A model generated the notes under the pieces. The model did not search any database. It was not told the origin of the DNA and saw only the letters and a list, made by a program, of their open reading frames with translations. Position numbers and translations under genes: made by a program. 64,000 nt of DNA. Origin: Dolichospermum sp. DET69. GTDB lineage: Bacteria; Cyanobacteriota; Cyanobacteriia; Cyanobacteriales; Nostocaceae. The stretch lies in assembly GCA_017355425.1 (NCBI GenBank), contig CP070233.1, positions 4,683,501-4,747,500 on the forward strand. Reading direction: 5' to 3'. Below are positions 26,886-35,674 of this stretch, in pieces (within the stretch, counting starts at the first letter, position 1; every line of letters begins with the position of its first letter).

Positions 26886-26935
26886 ACCCAACATGAGCGT
26901 CGGGTTGCGCTGTCGCTTAACCCGACCTACAAAAA
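26886..26935. repeat. Dispersed repeat before the Cdc48-like gene
   Basis: CCCAACATGAGCGTCGGGTT followed by GCGCTGTCGCTTAACCCGACC is a common Nostocales intergenic repeat with self-complementary GTCGGGTT/AACCCGAC arms. It contains an in-frame ATG that would wrongly lengthen the downstream gene by 34 codons. Confidence 0.6.
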
Positions 26936-26994
26936 ATGGACAAGGTATTGCCAGCAACAATGGTTTTTTTAGAGTCAATTTTTGGAGGAATCTG

Positions 26995-28848
26995 ATGAGT
27001 GATTTATTCAAGGGATTTGAGCAGTTAGTGGAACTGGTAAAAGCTCTGGAAGAAAAGGCAGAAAACGGAGAAATCAAGACCAATGTCCAGTTTAACTCCC
27101 GACCCCTAAGCAGTATTCCCAGAACAGGAAATATCCCTCGTACCAGTAATATGGGGGGTAATATGGGCAGTATGGGTAATGATGTGGGTACAAGTCGGAT
27201 GAACACTCAATCCCCCCCAGCTTCTGGTGCAGGTCCCTCAGATCCAGTTGTTCCTCCCGATCCTACTTCAGGTATTGCTCTTAAAGATATCGGTGGACTG
27301 AGCGAAATTCTTAAAGAACTCAAGGAACTGATTGCTATTCCTTTAAAACGCCCTGACCTACTGGCTAAATTAGGACTAGAACCCACCCATGGCGTATTAT
27401 TAGTTGGTCCGCCAGGAACGGGCAAAACCCTCACCGCCCGAGCTTTAGCCGAAGAACTGGGCGTTAACTACATTGCCATTGTCGGTCCAGAAGTCATCAG
27501 TAAATATTACGGTGAAGCGGAACAAAGACTGCGCGGTATCTTTGAAAAAGCCGCCAAAAATGCTCCCTGTATTATTTTTATTGATGAAATTGATAGCCTC
27601 GCCCCAGACCGCAGTGCCGTAGAAGGGGAAGTTGAAAAGCGTCTGGTTGCCCAATTATTAGGCTTAATGGACGGTTTTTCCCATAGCCCAGGGGTGATTG
27701 TTCTCGCGGCTACCAACCGCCCTGACCACCTTGACCCAGCCCTGCGACGACCGGGAAGATTTGACCGAGAAGTGCAGTTTCGCATTCCTGATATCAACGG
27801 CCGTAAAGAAATTCTGCAAATTCTCACCCGTTCCATGCCCTTGGATAACACCGTTGACCTCGATTTTATCGCCGAGCGGGCGGTGGGATTTGTGGGGGCT
27901 GATTTGAAGGCCGTTTGTCAAAAGGCGGCTTACACAGCTTTGCGTCGTCAAGTTCCTTCTATAGAGGTGCAAGCGCCAGAAAACATGACGGTTATTCAAA
28001 CTGATTTTTTGCAGGGACTAAAGGAAATCAAACCGGCTGTACTTCGGAGTGTGGAAGTTGAAGTTCCCCAAGTTGCTTGGGATGATATTGGTGGTTTAGA
28101 GAATATTAAGCAAACTCTGCGAGAATCCGTAGAAGGGGCGCTACTTTATCCAGAACTTTATCTACAAACTAAGGCTATAGCTCCCAAGGGGATTTTGCTA
28201 TGGGGTCCTCCGGGAACTGGCAAAACTTTATTAGCCAAGGCTGTGGCCTCCCAGGCCAGGGCTAATTTTATTGGTGTCAACGGACCAGAGTTACTGACTC
28301 GTTGGGTGGGCGCTAGTGAACAAGCAGTGCGGGAATTATTTGCCAAGGCGCGACAAGCAGAACCCTGTGTCATATTCATTGATGAAATTGATACATTAGC
28401 TCCGGCAAGAGGAACTTACAGTGGTGATTCTGGCGTGAGTAACCGGGTAGTAGGGCAATTATTAACTGAGTTAGATGGTGTAGAAGTCGGTGCAAGTATT
28501 CTGGTCATTGGGGCGACAAACCGTCCTGATGCTCTTGACCCAGCGTTATTACGGGCAGGTAGGTTAGATTTACAACTTAAAGTAGATTTACCTGATTTGG
28601 CCAGTCGTTTAGATATTTTGCAGGTCTATACTCAGGGACGACCATTATTAGACGTGAATTTAACATATTGGTCTGAAGTCACAGAAGGCTGGAATGGCGC
28701 TGATTTAGTATTGCTGTGCAATCAAGCTGCTGTGGAAGCTATTCGCCGTTTCCGAGGGCAAGGACAGACAGATCCTGCTGATATCAGAATTACTAATCAT
28801 GATTTTGAATATTCTCATCAGGTTTTAGTCAGTCAACGTCATGCTTAG
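26995..28848 (+). CDS. Cdc48-like double AAA ATPase
   Basis: A 617-residue type II AAA+ protein. I start at ATG 26995 with GGAGG six bases upstream. A ~100-residue N-terminal region (MSDLFKGFEQLVELVKALEE, then a Gly/Met/Asn-rich linker) precedes D1 (Walker A GPPGTGKT ~138-145, Walker B IIFIDEID ~192, GRFDRE) and D2 (Walker A GPPGTGKT ~403-410, Walker B VIFIDEID ~458, RAGRLD). The D1 arginine-finger region is intact. It lacks the Cdc48/p97 N-domain. Such motors unfold or disassemble protein complexes; its position after the Get3-like gene suggests action on gas vesicle proteins, which is inference. Confidence 0.85.
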   Translation: MSDLFKGFEQLVELVKALEEKAENGEIKTNVQFNSRPLSSIPRTGNIPRTSNMGGNMGSMGNDVGTSRMNTQSPPASGAGPSDPVVPPDPTSGIALKDIGGLSEILKELKELIAIPLKRPDLLAKLGLEPTHGVLLVGPPGTGKTLTARALAEELGVNYIAIVGPEVISKYYGEAEQRLRGIFEKAAKNAPCIIFIDEIDSLAPDRSAVEGEVEKRLVAQLLGLMDGFSHSPGVIVLAATNRPDHLDPALRRPGRFDREVQFRIPDINGRKEILQILTRSMPLDNTVDLDFIAERAVGFVGADLKAVCQKAAYTALRRQVPSIEVQAPENMTVIQTDFLQGLKEIKPAVLRSVEVEVPQVAWDDIGGLENIKQTLRESVEGALLYPELYLQTKAIAPKGILLWGPPGTGKTLLAKAVASQARANFIGVNGPELLTRWVGASEQAVRELFAKARQAEPCVIFIDEIDTLAPARGTYSGDSGVSNRVVGQLLTELDGVEVGASILVIGATNRPDALDPALLRAGRLDLQLKVDLPDLASRLDILQVYTQGRPLLDVNLTYWSEVTEGWNGADLVLLCNQAAVEAIRRFRGQGQTDPADIRITNHDFEYSHQVLVSQRHA

Positions 28849-28864
28849 TTAGATTCTCACTGTT

Positions 28865-28895
28865 ACCCCCGGCTGCAAGGAATTTGGCCGGGGGT
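28865..28895 (+). terminator. Terminator-like hairpin after the Cdc48-like gene
   Basis: ACCCCCGGC and GCCGGGGGT form a perfect 9-bp GC-rich stem 17 bp after the stop codon. There is no T-tract, but stability and position support transcript ending. Confidence 0.65.
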
Positions 28896-29421
28896 CACAA
28901 AACATAGAAAAATGAATTGATTTAGCGATCGCTTTACAGCAGTTTCCGATATTAATGATAAAAATCTTGTGGTGCGGGCATCTTGCCCGCCAAAAGTATA
29001 TCTCACCCTTATGGTAATCCGCTTTATCGAATTTAGTTTAGGATATTACAATTAAAACATTCATTAATTAATTCAAACTCAAAAGAATTGGTAATCACTA
29101 AACTTGAAAAAGGATTACCTGCTATTACTCCAGCCTTTGTTGCAACACTAGCATAAGCCTGTGCTGTTTGTTTAATGTACGCAAAAAAGCAATTGCCGGC
29201 AGAATTCAAGCAAAACATCAAGCAAGAACTCATGAATAATTGTACCTTGATTTTAATTAATACTGGAATTTTAGCCTGTTGCCTGAGTGCCGCTAATTCT
29301 TCTAAACTTTACTATGCGACTATGTTATAAATTTTGTACATTTTGCGAAATTAGCATCACGAATGCTGTATCCATTGAGTGTTAATGAGATCAAAATATC
29401 AACCTTTCGGGGATATCATAA
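28896..29421. other. Intergenic region before the M48 protease gene
   Basis: It contains a HIP1 site (GCGATCGC, ~28926) and a fragment of the family 1 element core (TGCGGGCATCTTGCCCGC, 28973-28990). A minus-strand ORF of 66 codons (29033-29233) is open but has no recognisable motif and no good ribosome binding site. No confident gene is seen. Confidence 0.45.
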
Positions 29422-31410
29422 ATGTCATTGCAATCAGGGTTAAATGCCTTTCAACAAGGGCAATATCAAGAGGCGGTTTATCTCCTAGAGGAATTTTCCC
29501 AAAATTCCCTAGAACTCAACTCTCCAGATTATCTGACAGCCCAAATATGGCTGGTGAAAGCTTATCAGAAAATAGGGAGAACTGAACAAGCGACTGTTCT
29601 CTGGCAAAAATTAATCAACAGCGATAACCTACAGGTGCGAGAATGGGCAGAAAAAAACCAGCCTGTTTTCTCTTCAGTCACACAGTCCAGTTTCCCAAAA
29701 GCGGGACGTGCAGCAACCATGGCAGTGAATTTGGCTATGGGAGGAGTAGGTGGGAGTTTAGCCTTAGCATCTGGTGTCACCATAGCCTTGTTATTTGGCA
29801 TGGTTTTTGTTTTGGGTTTAAGCCTAGTATTAATTTCCACTAGTAGTGATCCTGTCACCGGACTAGCGATCGCTATTGGTATTACTTTAATATTCAATCT
29901 AGCGGCTTTTTTCCTCTCACCCTTCCTAATGGATCTAAGTCAAAGCTGGTTGTACCAAACTCGTTGGGTAAACTTAGCAGAAATCGAAAACCTCAGTCCA
30001 GAAACAGGGGAAATTATCCGCCAAGTCTGCCGACAAAAAAACATCAAAATCCCCAGACTGGGAATCATCGAAGATCAAAACCCCACAGCTTTTACTTATG
30101 GTTCTTTACCTAACAGTGCCCGCTTAGTCGTCAGCCAAGGACTGTTTACTTACCTAGATGATGATGAAGTTGCTACCGTTTACGCCCATGAACTAGGGCA
30201 TATAGTCCACTGGGACTTTGCCATTATGACTGTGGCTTCTACCTTAGTGCAGATTTGTTACTTAATTTACAGTACAGTCAGAAGATTTACCAGTGGCGGT
30301 GACGACAACAAAATCAAAGATGCTTTAAAAACTGCTGGTTTCGTTGCCTATATCTTTCACATTATCGGTACATACCTGCTGTTATATCTTTCTCGCACCA
30401 GAGAATATTTTGCAGACCACTTTGCAGCGGAAACAACAGGGAATCCCAACGGACTCTCCCGCGCCTTAGTCAAAATTGCCTATGGCATCGTGCAAGAGGG
30501 TTCACGCGCCCAAGAACCCAGTCGCCTAATTGAAGGAACTCGCGCTTTAGGAATTTACGACCACAAAGCCGCATCTTCAACAGGTACAGCTTACCGCATT
30601 TCCTCAGATCCTCAAAAAATCGGTCGCGTCTTCTTGTGGGATATGTTTAACCCTTGGGGTTTGTGGATGGAATTAAATTCTACTCATCCTCTTACTGGTA
30701 AACGAGTCCGCGCCCTCAGCACATACTCCGAACAACTAGGTTTATCAACTGAGTTCGACATGGGGCGAGTCATCGGTGAGGGTAAAAACTTAAACAAGAA
30801 AAAGCTTTACGGCAACTTCTTTTTAGATGTGATTTTGTATGGTGCAGAAACTATCGGCTTCTTCCTGGGTTTAATTATCGGCGCATTCATATTCTCGGTT
30901 GCCAACAACCTTGGCCTAACACTAGGTGCGCCATTGATTGGTGTAGGAATCGGCATATTAATCAAAGCTTTTGTCATGTTCCCCGACTACAGCAAGTCCG
31001 TAGCTACAGATATTCTCACCTTAATGTCAAACCCCTATGCCAGTCCTTTGCGGGGACAACCCGCCACTTTAGAAGGGCAATTAATTGGCCGGGGTGATGC
31101 TGGTTATAAATTTGGTTCTGACTTGAAACTACAAGATCCTAGCGGAATGCTTTATTTACACTACGCTTCCCGTTTTGGTTCAATTGGTAATTTTCTGTTT
31201 GGGATGAAACGAGTAGAAAGTCTAATTGGTCAAAATGTAGGAACTATTGGTTGGTTTCGTCGGGGTATTATGCCTTGGATGGATTTAATCCAATTAAAAG
31301 GAGAAAATGGCACAATTGTCCACAGTTATCACCGCTTCTGGTCATTTATTATGGGTAGTGGATTAATTATTTTAGGAGTGGCATTGACTGTGCTTTTGAG
31401 TAGCAACTAG
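29422..31410 (+). CDS. Membrane M48-family zinc metalloprotease with TPR-like N-terminus
   Basis: A 662-residue protein. Residues 1-85 look like two TPR-type helices (GLNAFQQGQYQEAVYLLEEF). Hydrophobic segments follow at ~100-175. The peptidase core has HELGH at 256-260 and the third zinc ligand in REYFADHFAAE near 328. Further membrane segments are near 475-520, and a C-terminal transmembrane helix ends the protein. HtpX-like M48 proteases cut misfolded membrane proteins. It is on the same strand as the preceding ATPase genes but 570 bp away, so co-operation with them is only suggested by order. Confidence 0.85.
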   Translation: MSLQSGLNAFQQGQYQEAVYLLEEFSQNSLELNSPDYLTAQIWLVKAYQKIGRTEQATVLWQKLINSDNLQVREWAEKNQPVFSSVTQSSFPKAGRAATMAVNLAMGGVGGSLALASGVTIALLFGMVFVLGLSLVLISTSSDPVTGLAIAIGITLIFNLAAFFLSPFLMDLSQSWLYQTRWVNLAEIENLSPETGEIIRQVCRQKNIKIPRLGIIEDQNPTAFTYGSLPNSARLVVSQGLFTYLDDDEVATVYAHELGHIVHWDFAIMTVASTLVQICYLIYSTVRRFTSGGDDNKIKDALKTAGFVAYIFHIIGTYLLLYLSRTREYFADHFAAETTGNPNGLSRALVKIAYGIVQEGSRAQEPSRLIEGTRALGIYDHKAASSTGTAYRISSDPQKIGRVFLWDMFNPWGLWMELNSTHPLTGKRVRALSTYSEQLGLSTEFDMGRVIGEGKNLNKKKLYGNFFLDVILYGAETIGFFLGLIIGAFIFSVANNLGLTLGAPLIGVGIGILIKAFVMFPDYSKSVATDILTLMSNPYASPLRGQPATLEGQLIGRGDAGYKFGSDLKLQDPSGMLYLHYASRFGSIGNFLFGMKRVESLIGQNVGTIGWFRRGIMPWMDLIQLKGENGTIVHSYHRFWSFIMGSGLIILGVALTVLLSSN

Positions 31411-31451
31411 CAACTAATTTGCAAAATCAGCATTAGACACCTCCAAAATAT

Positions 31452-31475
31452 AGAGACGTTCCATAGAACGTCTCT
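31452..31475. terminator. Hairpin between convergent M48 and mazG genes
   Basis: AGAGACGTTC-CATA-GAACGTCTCT, a perfect 10-bp stem, lies between converging genes. Similar GAGACGTTCC hairpins occur at ~38471 and ~51771, so it is a dispersed repeat that may act as a two-way terminator. Confidence 0.65.
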
Positions 31476-31516
31476 ACAAGGTTTCTGAATAACGCATATT
31501 TAAATTCACCTGATGT

Positions 31517-32317
31517 CTAATGACCAAGTTGAGCTTTAGCCTGTTGCCACAGGGCATCTAATTCTTCTAAACTATAATCTGTCAACGGACGTTCAATTAC
31601 ATCTTCCATTTTTTGCAATCGTTGAATAAATCGCTGACTTGTCCCTTGTAAACCCGCACTAGGATCAAGTTTATGCCATCTGGCAATTTGAATAATGGCA
31701 AATAGTAAATCACCTAATTCTGATTCTTGTCTTTCTTTGGTTTCTTCAGCTAAAGCCTGTTGAAATTCCCCTAACTCTTCCTGGAATTTTCCCCAAACTT
31801 CATCTACATTATTCCACTCAAAACCAACTTTAGCAGCTTTTTCAGATATCTTCATCGCCGCATTTAAGGGGGGAAGACTGCGACGATAACGATTCAATTT
31901 ATCACTGAGTTTTTGCTCTTCTACAGTTTCTCCTTTTTCTGCTGCTTTGATGGTTTCCCAATTTTTGTGTACCTCTTCCATATTTGCCACAGTCACATCA
32001 GCAAATACATGAGGATGACGACGGATTAACTTTTGAGCAATACCCTCAGCAATTTCTTGCAGAGAAAAATCACCCGCTTCACTGGCAATTTGCGCCTGTA
32101 ATACTACTTGTAATAATAAATCACCTAATTCTTCAGAAATAGCCTTTTTATCCCCTGTTTGAATTGCGTCTACCACCTCATAAGCCTCCTCAATCACGTA
32201 AGGAGTCAGGCTTTCCGGGGTTTGTGCCAAATCCCAAGGACAACCTTGAGGCGATCGCAATTTTGCCACCACATCAATTAATTCTTGTAACGCCAGCAAA
32301 GTTTGATTAACTTCCAT
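31517..32317 (-). CDS. mazG: Nucleoside triphosphate pyrophosphohydrolase MazG
   Basis: A 266-residue protein with two MazG domains. The first has LRSPQGCPWDLAQT, EEAYEVVDAI and EELGDLLLQVVLQA; the second has GFEWNNVDEVW, KFQEELGEF and ESELGDLLFAI, giving the EExxE-12-ExxD magnesium-binding pattern in each. It removes non-canonical or excess NTPs. It lies 5 bp downstream of the DUF2227 gene on the same strand, so the two share a transcript. Confidence 0.9.
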   Translation of the reverse strand: MEVNQTLLALQELIDVVAKLRSPQGCPWDLAQTPESLTPYVIEEAYEVVDAIQTGDKKAISEELGDLLLQVVLQAQIASEAGDFSLQEIAEGIAQKLIRRHPHVFADVTVANMEEVHKNWETIKAAEKGETVEEQKLSDKLNRYRRSLPPLNAAMKISEKAAKVGFEWNNVDEVWGKFQEELGEFQQALAEETKERQESELGDLLFAIIQIARWHKLDPSAGLQGTSQRFIQRLQKMEDVIERPLTDYSLEELDALWQQAKAQLGH

Positions 32318-32322
32318 ATTTT

Positions 32323-32907
32323 TTACCGCTTTTTCGCACTGCGACGACTGGGGCTAACTTTACGTTTCTTAATTTTGCCACGGGGGAGTAAACCTTGAAT
32401 ACCCTGTTTTTGAAATCGCTTGTAACCAGAAACAGTCCAATCGCTGCAAGAATGACTCATTGCCCCGAGTTCACAGCCGAGAAAGAGGGCAAAAAATTCT
32501 CCATAATATATATAGATAGTTTTCCCCAAAGTCCCCCAGACTTCCCCCCAGTTCCAAGTCACATTTCCCAACTTGGTGAAAATTATCACAACCAAAAGGG
32601 CTACAAGTGCCAAAAAAGTCGTGAGATATATCACCCTTAAAATCGTGCCAATAATCGGACCATGAGATAAAAAAGACCGATGACGCAGACTTTTTTGATA
32701 AGGTAGCCAAATCCACCGCAGAAAACCCCAACGCTGAAATTGACGGGAGTAAATATCCAAATCGGGACCAAACATCAGCCCCCCAAACATAAACCCACCC
32801 GCCACCAACAATGTCATATTACTGCTATGAGTGGAAACTAATGTTATACCCGCCACCACAGGCATAGACCAAATAGTAATGCGATCATGCGTTTGACCAG
32901 AGGGCAT
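32323..32907 (-). CDS. DUF2227 membrane protein (putative metal-binding)
   Basis: A 194-residue protein beginning MPSGQTHDRITIWSMP, with His/Asp residues typical of DUF2227 (GPDLDIYSRQFQRWG, SLRHRSFLSHGPI), and hydrophobic segments around residues 14-45, 88-115 and 137-150. The C-terminus is strongly basic (GKIKKRKVSPSRRSAKKR). It resembles membrane-bound hydrolases of the YdjM type, but the function is unknown. It is upstream of and close to mazG. Confidence 0.8.
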   Translation of the reverse strand: MPSGQTHDRITIWSMPVVAGITLVSTHSSNMTLLVAGGFMFGGLMFGPDLDIYSRQFQRWGFLRWIWLPYQKSLRHRSFLSHGPIIGTILRVIYLTTFLALVALLVVIIFTKLGNVTWNWGEVWGTLGKTIYIYYGEFFALFLGCELGAMSHSCSDWTVSGYKRFQKQGIQGLLPRGKIKKRKVSPSRRSAKKR

Positions 32908-33058
32908 CGAAATTAAAAATATAAAATTAACAGTTAAATCCTGAGTCAGTATAGCTCAATACCGTTCCCATCAGCCTTTCCCATACCCCAAAAAAAAGTT
33001 TATCAAAAGACTTGCAAAATTTGCAGAGGCTATGCTATATTGATTAGGTGGAAGAAAC

Positions 33059-33131
<73 letters not shown>

Positions 33132-33251
33132 TTTAAAAGAACAAATAAGTTTTATTATAGCGGTTTGCAATTAATATTGTGAACCGCTAAAACTTTTTGT
33201 GGCTAAATTTTTAATTGTACAAAATCATAAGATCTCACGGTAAGTGGGAAA

Positions 33252-33530
33252 CTCACCGGCTAAAGCCGGTGAGAGGGAAGCGACACGAGGGATTTTAATC
33301 CCTGTGGTATGCTAGAATGAAATCGTGAGTAAGAACAATAAACATCTACGTGTTGAAACATCCTAGTCCGGAGAAATCCCGGCTCATAAGAAACAACGGT
33401 TAGGTTCAAGTCCTAGCGGCAGTATTGACAAGAAAGAGCAAGTAATGGCAGGTTGTGGAGCGTACCGCATCTTGGCTTAGTGATGGACTCACAAAAACAC
33501 TGAAAACAATAAAAGTAAGCGCAATTTCGA
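33252..33530 (+). ncRNA. Structured RNA candidate, possibly HEARO/omega RNA without IscB
   Basis: The block opens with a 9-bp hairpin CTCACCGGC-TAAA-GCCGGTGAG (33252-33273), followed by a CACGAGGGAT..ATCCCTGTG hairpin (33284-33307), a GCTAGAATGAAATCGTGAGT stretch, CCGG..CCGG pairing (33368-33381) and a TAGG..CCTA hairpin (33401-33415). No ORF covers it. The layout reminds me of HEARO RNAs, now known as the omega RNAs of IscB, which in cyanobacteria also occur without their protein. I cannot fold or search it, and no iscB gene is present here. A different ncRNA family or a degraded intron is possible. Confidence 0.4.
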
Positions 33531-33582
33531 CACCTTGATTGGTGGTTGTATTGAGCGTCTAGGCGGCGTTTGATGGTCGCAG

Positions 33583-33617
33583 CGAGATTAGATTAGGCTA
33601 AACCCTTAATCTAATTC
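33583..33617 (+). ncRNA. Hairpin in the 3' part of the structured region
   Basis: ATTAGATTA and TAATCTAAT form a stem around GGCTAAACCC. It lies between the putative RNA core and the terminator and may belong to the same transcript. Confidence 0.4.
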
Positions 33618-33661
33618 TGTCAGTAGAATCTCAGTGGCTGTCTTCCCTGAGAGTGTCAAAT

Positions 33662-33710
33662 CCACCTCCGCTAACTTCCCTCTGGAAACCCGCGCAGGTG
33701 GTTTTTTTTT
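33662..33710 (+). terminator. Strong intrinsic terminator
   Basis: CCACCT at 33662-33667 and AGGTGG at 33696-33701 close a stem, followed directly by nine T residues at 33702-33710. With no protein gene upstream on this strand for >2 kb, this is good evidence that a noncoding RNA is transcribed rightwards through 33.2-33.7 kb. Confidence 0.8.
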
Positions 33711-34028
33711 ATGGCTTCTGTCACCAAGACTTCTTCTCTGATTTCAAATAAGCAAGCCTTCTCTTTAGCATTGATTATTTTTTTGTCAAGTTCTCACTTT
33801 GTAACAATCTTGTTATATTAGTTTACATAAAGTAACAAACAAAGAAAAAACATTGTGATACCACAACTAACGAAGAAGGGATCATTCTAAATCGTAGTAA
33901 TACGGTTTAGATGTGAACCAAACCACCCACAAGCGTAGTCGAAGGGTAAACGTTATTTAAGTTATGACACCTTGGGATTCGCTAGTTCCATGCTCTGTCG
34001 GTACTGATTAAACATTCCTTGTATCGGC

Positions 34029-34340
34029 TCAATAAGTAGGGGTAACAACTAGTTCTTTGCGAAAAGCGCTCAGACATCGATCATCAAGATCACAAATAAC
34101 AATGAGAACCGCAGGAAAATAAGATAAAGTTTTACCATAGCCTTTAATAAGTCGGGGCAATTGGTCAAGCAGAATTCGTTTTTTTGGATCAGAATTAGAT
34201 GTGAGATTTTTAGGAATATGTCCTATTCCTTTATAAGCAATGATATTAAATGTGTGTTCTTCAGTGTTAATAATTTTGGGTACAAGAATATCAAGAGCAG
34301 TTTTGCCAGATTTATCCTCAACTAATATCTCAAAGTGCAT
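34029..34340 (-). pseudogene. DUF4276-type protein, C-terminally truncated
   Basis: About 103 residues starting MHFEILVEDKSGKTALDIL, with KGIGHIPKNL and VIVICDLDDRCL, which fits the N-terminal half of DUF4276 proteins (usually ~200 residues, TOPRIM-like in my recollection). AGGTGA just before the chosen ATG is also the end of the upstream ATPase gene, so the two were translated together. The reading frame breaks off at ELVVTPTY, after which unrelated sequence follows. The product is probably non-functional unless the short form is kept. Confidence 0.6.
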
Positions 34341-34344
34341 ATAT

Positions 34345-35637
34345 TCACCTGGCATCTAAATAATCACTGTACCAAAGTCCCCCAAGGGGTAACCCTTCAG
34401 AAACAAGGTTATTAATTAGAGGATCTTCACTAGCTCGTTTAATTTTAGCAAATCCATCCTCACCTTTTTCCAATACCCAAACCTCTTCAGGTTCAAGGGC
34501 ATCTACAAAATATGGTTGATGAGTTGTCACAAATATTTGTGATCCACCTTTTTGTCCTGTAGTGTGTTCTCGAAATTCTTGTGCCAGGGTTTCTAATAGT
34601 TTATGGTAAAGTCCATTTTCTGGTTCTTCAATGCACAAAAATGGCGGTGGTGAGGGATCTTCTAATAGGAGGAGATAAGCGAATACTTTAAGTGTTCCAT
34701 CTGACATTTGTTGAGCATAAAATGGATCTTGAAACCCCTTATCATTGAAACGAAGTAGAAGTCTGCTGTCTAGAGTTTTGTCTGTACTAATTTTATTCAC
34801 ACCTGGAATTTTTTTTGCTATTTTTTCCAGTATGGATTGAAACTTTTTCGGGTGTTCTCTTTCCATAAACTGAACTACATTACCCAGATTATCCCCATGA
34901 ATATTCAAATGCTTTTGTGGTCCAGCTAGAGGTAAACTGCGTGCAGCATCTGGGGTAAAATAGCTTAAATACCATCCTTCAATAAATCTCCGAAAACCTG
35001 AAATTCTTGGGTGTTGTTTGAGTGAACCTAAAGTAGCAATTCCCAGTTTTCGTTTATCATCAAGTTCGACTACCTCCGTTTCTTTACTCTCTTCTGCTGC
35101 TTCCCCTCTTTGGATTTTATCTATTAAATCTGACAAATCAAAATCATTTTCTGCTTCTTCAACCTGTTTACCTTCTTGTTCACCTTTCCACGCGATTCCT
35201 CTACCTTCATTGAGAATTAAAAAGGAAAAAGGTTGTCCCTTGCTTTGTCCTCTTCTGCGTTGTCTAAGTCTCTCACTCTTTACGTAAGGTCTTCCAGATG
35301 AGTCAATGTCTATTGCTAACTCATAAGTAATTGGTCTAGCATGACTATCCTCTTTATAATAGATATCAAACTGAATACTTCCTTCTTGTCCTTGGGAACG
35401 AATTCTCTCAAAACCACCACGACCACGAGCATCACAGGCTTCTTCTACTCCATTTTTTAAGCAGTCAGCAAGAAAGCCAAAAGTGTCGAAAATTGTACTT
35501 TTTCCCACACCATTTTTACCAATAACGGCTGTCATTGGTGCTAATGATTTGGCGTTCTGCGTGTTCCATAGCTTTCCTAACGTGATATCATGAAGAACTC
35601 TGTAATTTCTTACCCTAAAGCCTTCTATTTTAGACAT
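34345..35637 (-). CDS. OLD-like AAA ATPase of an ATPase + DUF4276 pair
   Basis: A 430-residue SMC/ABC-like ATPase: the N-terminal FRVRNYRVLHDITLG and Walker A VIGKNGVGKST (~40-50), an inserted charged middle region (EEAENDFDLSDLIDK), ABC-type signature QMSDGTLKVFAYLLLL, Walker B CIEEPENGLY and switch FVTTHQPYF. It is an AAA_21/OLD-family layout, and the adjacent overlapping gene is a TOPRIM-like partner, the arrangement seen in split OLD, PARIS-like and related anti-phage systems. The Walker motifs are intact. Since the partner is truncated, the system may be inactive here. A DNA-repair role is the alternative. Confidence 0.75.
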   Translation of the reverse strand: MSKIEGFRVRNYRVLHDITLGKLWNTQNAKSLAPMTAVIGKNGVGKSTIFDTFGFLADCLKNGVEEACDARGRGGFERIRSQGQEGSIQFDIYYKEDSHARPITYELAIDIDSSGRPYVKSERLRQRRRGQSKGQPFSFLILNEGRGIAWKGEQEGKQVEEAENDFDLSDLIDKIQRGEAAEESKETEVVELDDKRKLGIATLGSLKQHPRISGFRRFIEGWYLSYFTPDAARSLPLAGPQKHLNIHGDNLGNVVQFMEREHPKKFQSILEKIAKKIPGVNKISTDKTLDSRLLLRFNDKGFQDPFYAQQMSDGTLKVFAYLLLLEDPSPPPFLCIEEPENGLYHKLLETLAQEFREHTTGQKGGSQIFVTTHQPYFVDALEPEEVWVLEKGEDGFAKIKRASEDPLINNLVSEGLPLGGLWYSDYLDAR

Positions 35638-35674
35638 TTAAGCCCCCTATTCAACTAATAATAATCAGATCAAC

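Larger units (their letters stand above)
33132..34028. other. ~900-bp region without a protein gene
   Basis: Starting ~120 bp after tRNA-Val is a block of dense secondary structure (33252-33710, annotated separately). From 33711 to 34028 I see only AT-rich sequence and a stretch near 33960-34015 that looks like degraded mobile DNA abutting the truncated gene at 34029. Confidence 0.5.

Noticed and set aside
27207-27999. Several minus-strand ORFs over the Cdc48-like gene
   Set aside because: They lie inside a strongly conserved AAA gene on the other strand and have no motif of their own.
33240-33710. tmRNA, RNase P RNA or 6S RNA
   Set aside because: The tag-peptide frame of tmRNA, the GAGGAAAGTCCGGGC-type core of RNase P RNA and the 6S bulged-hairpin layout are not seen.
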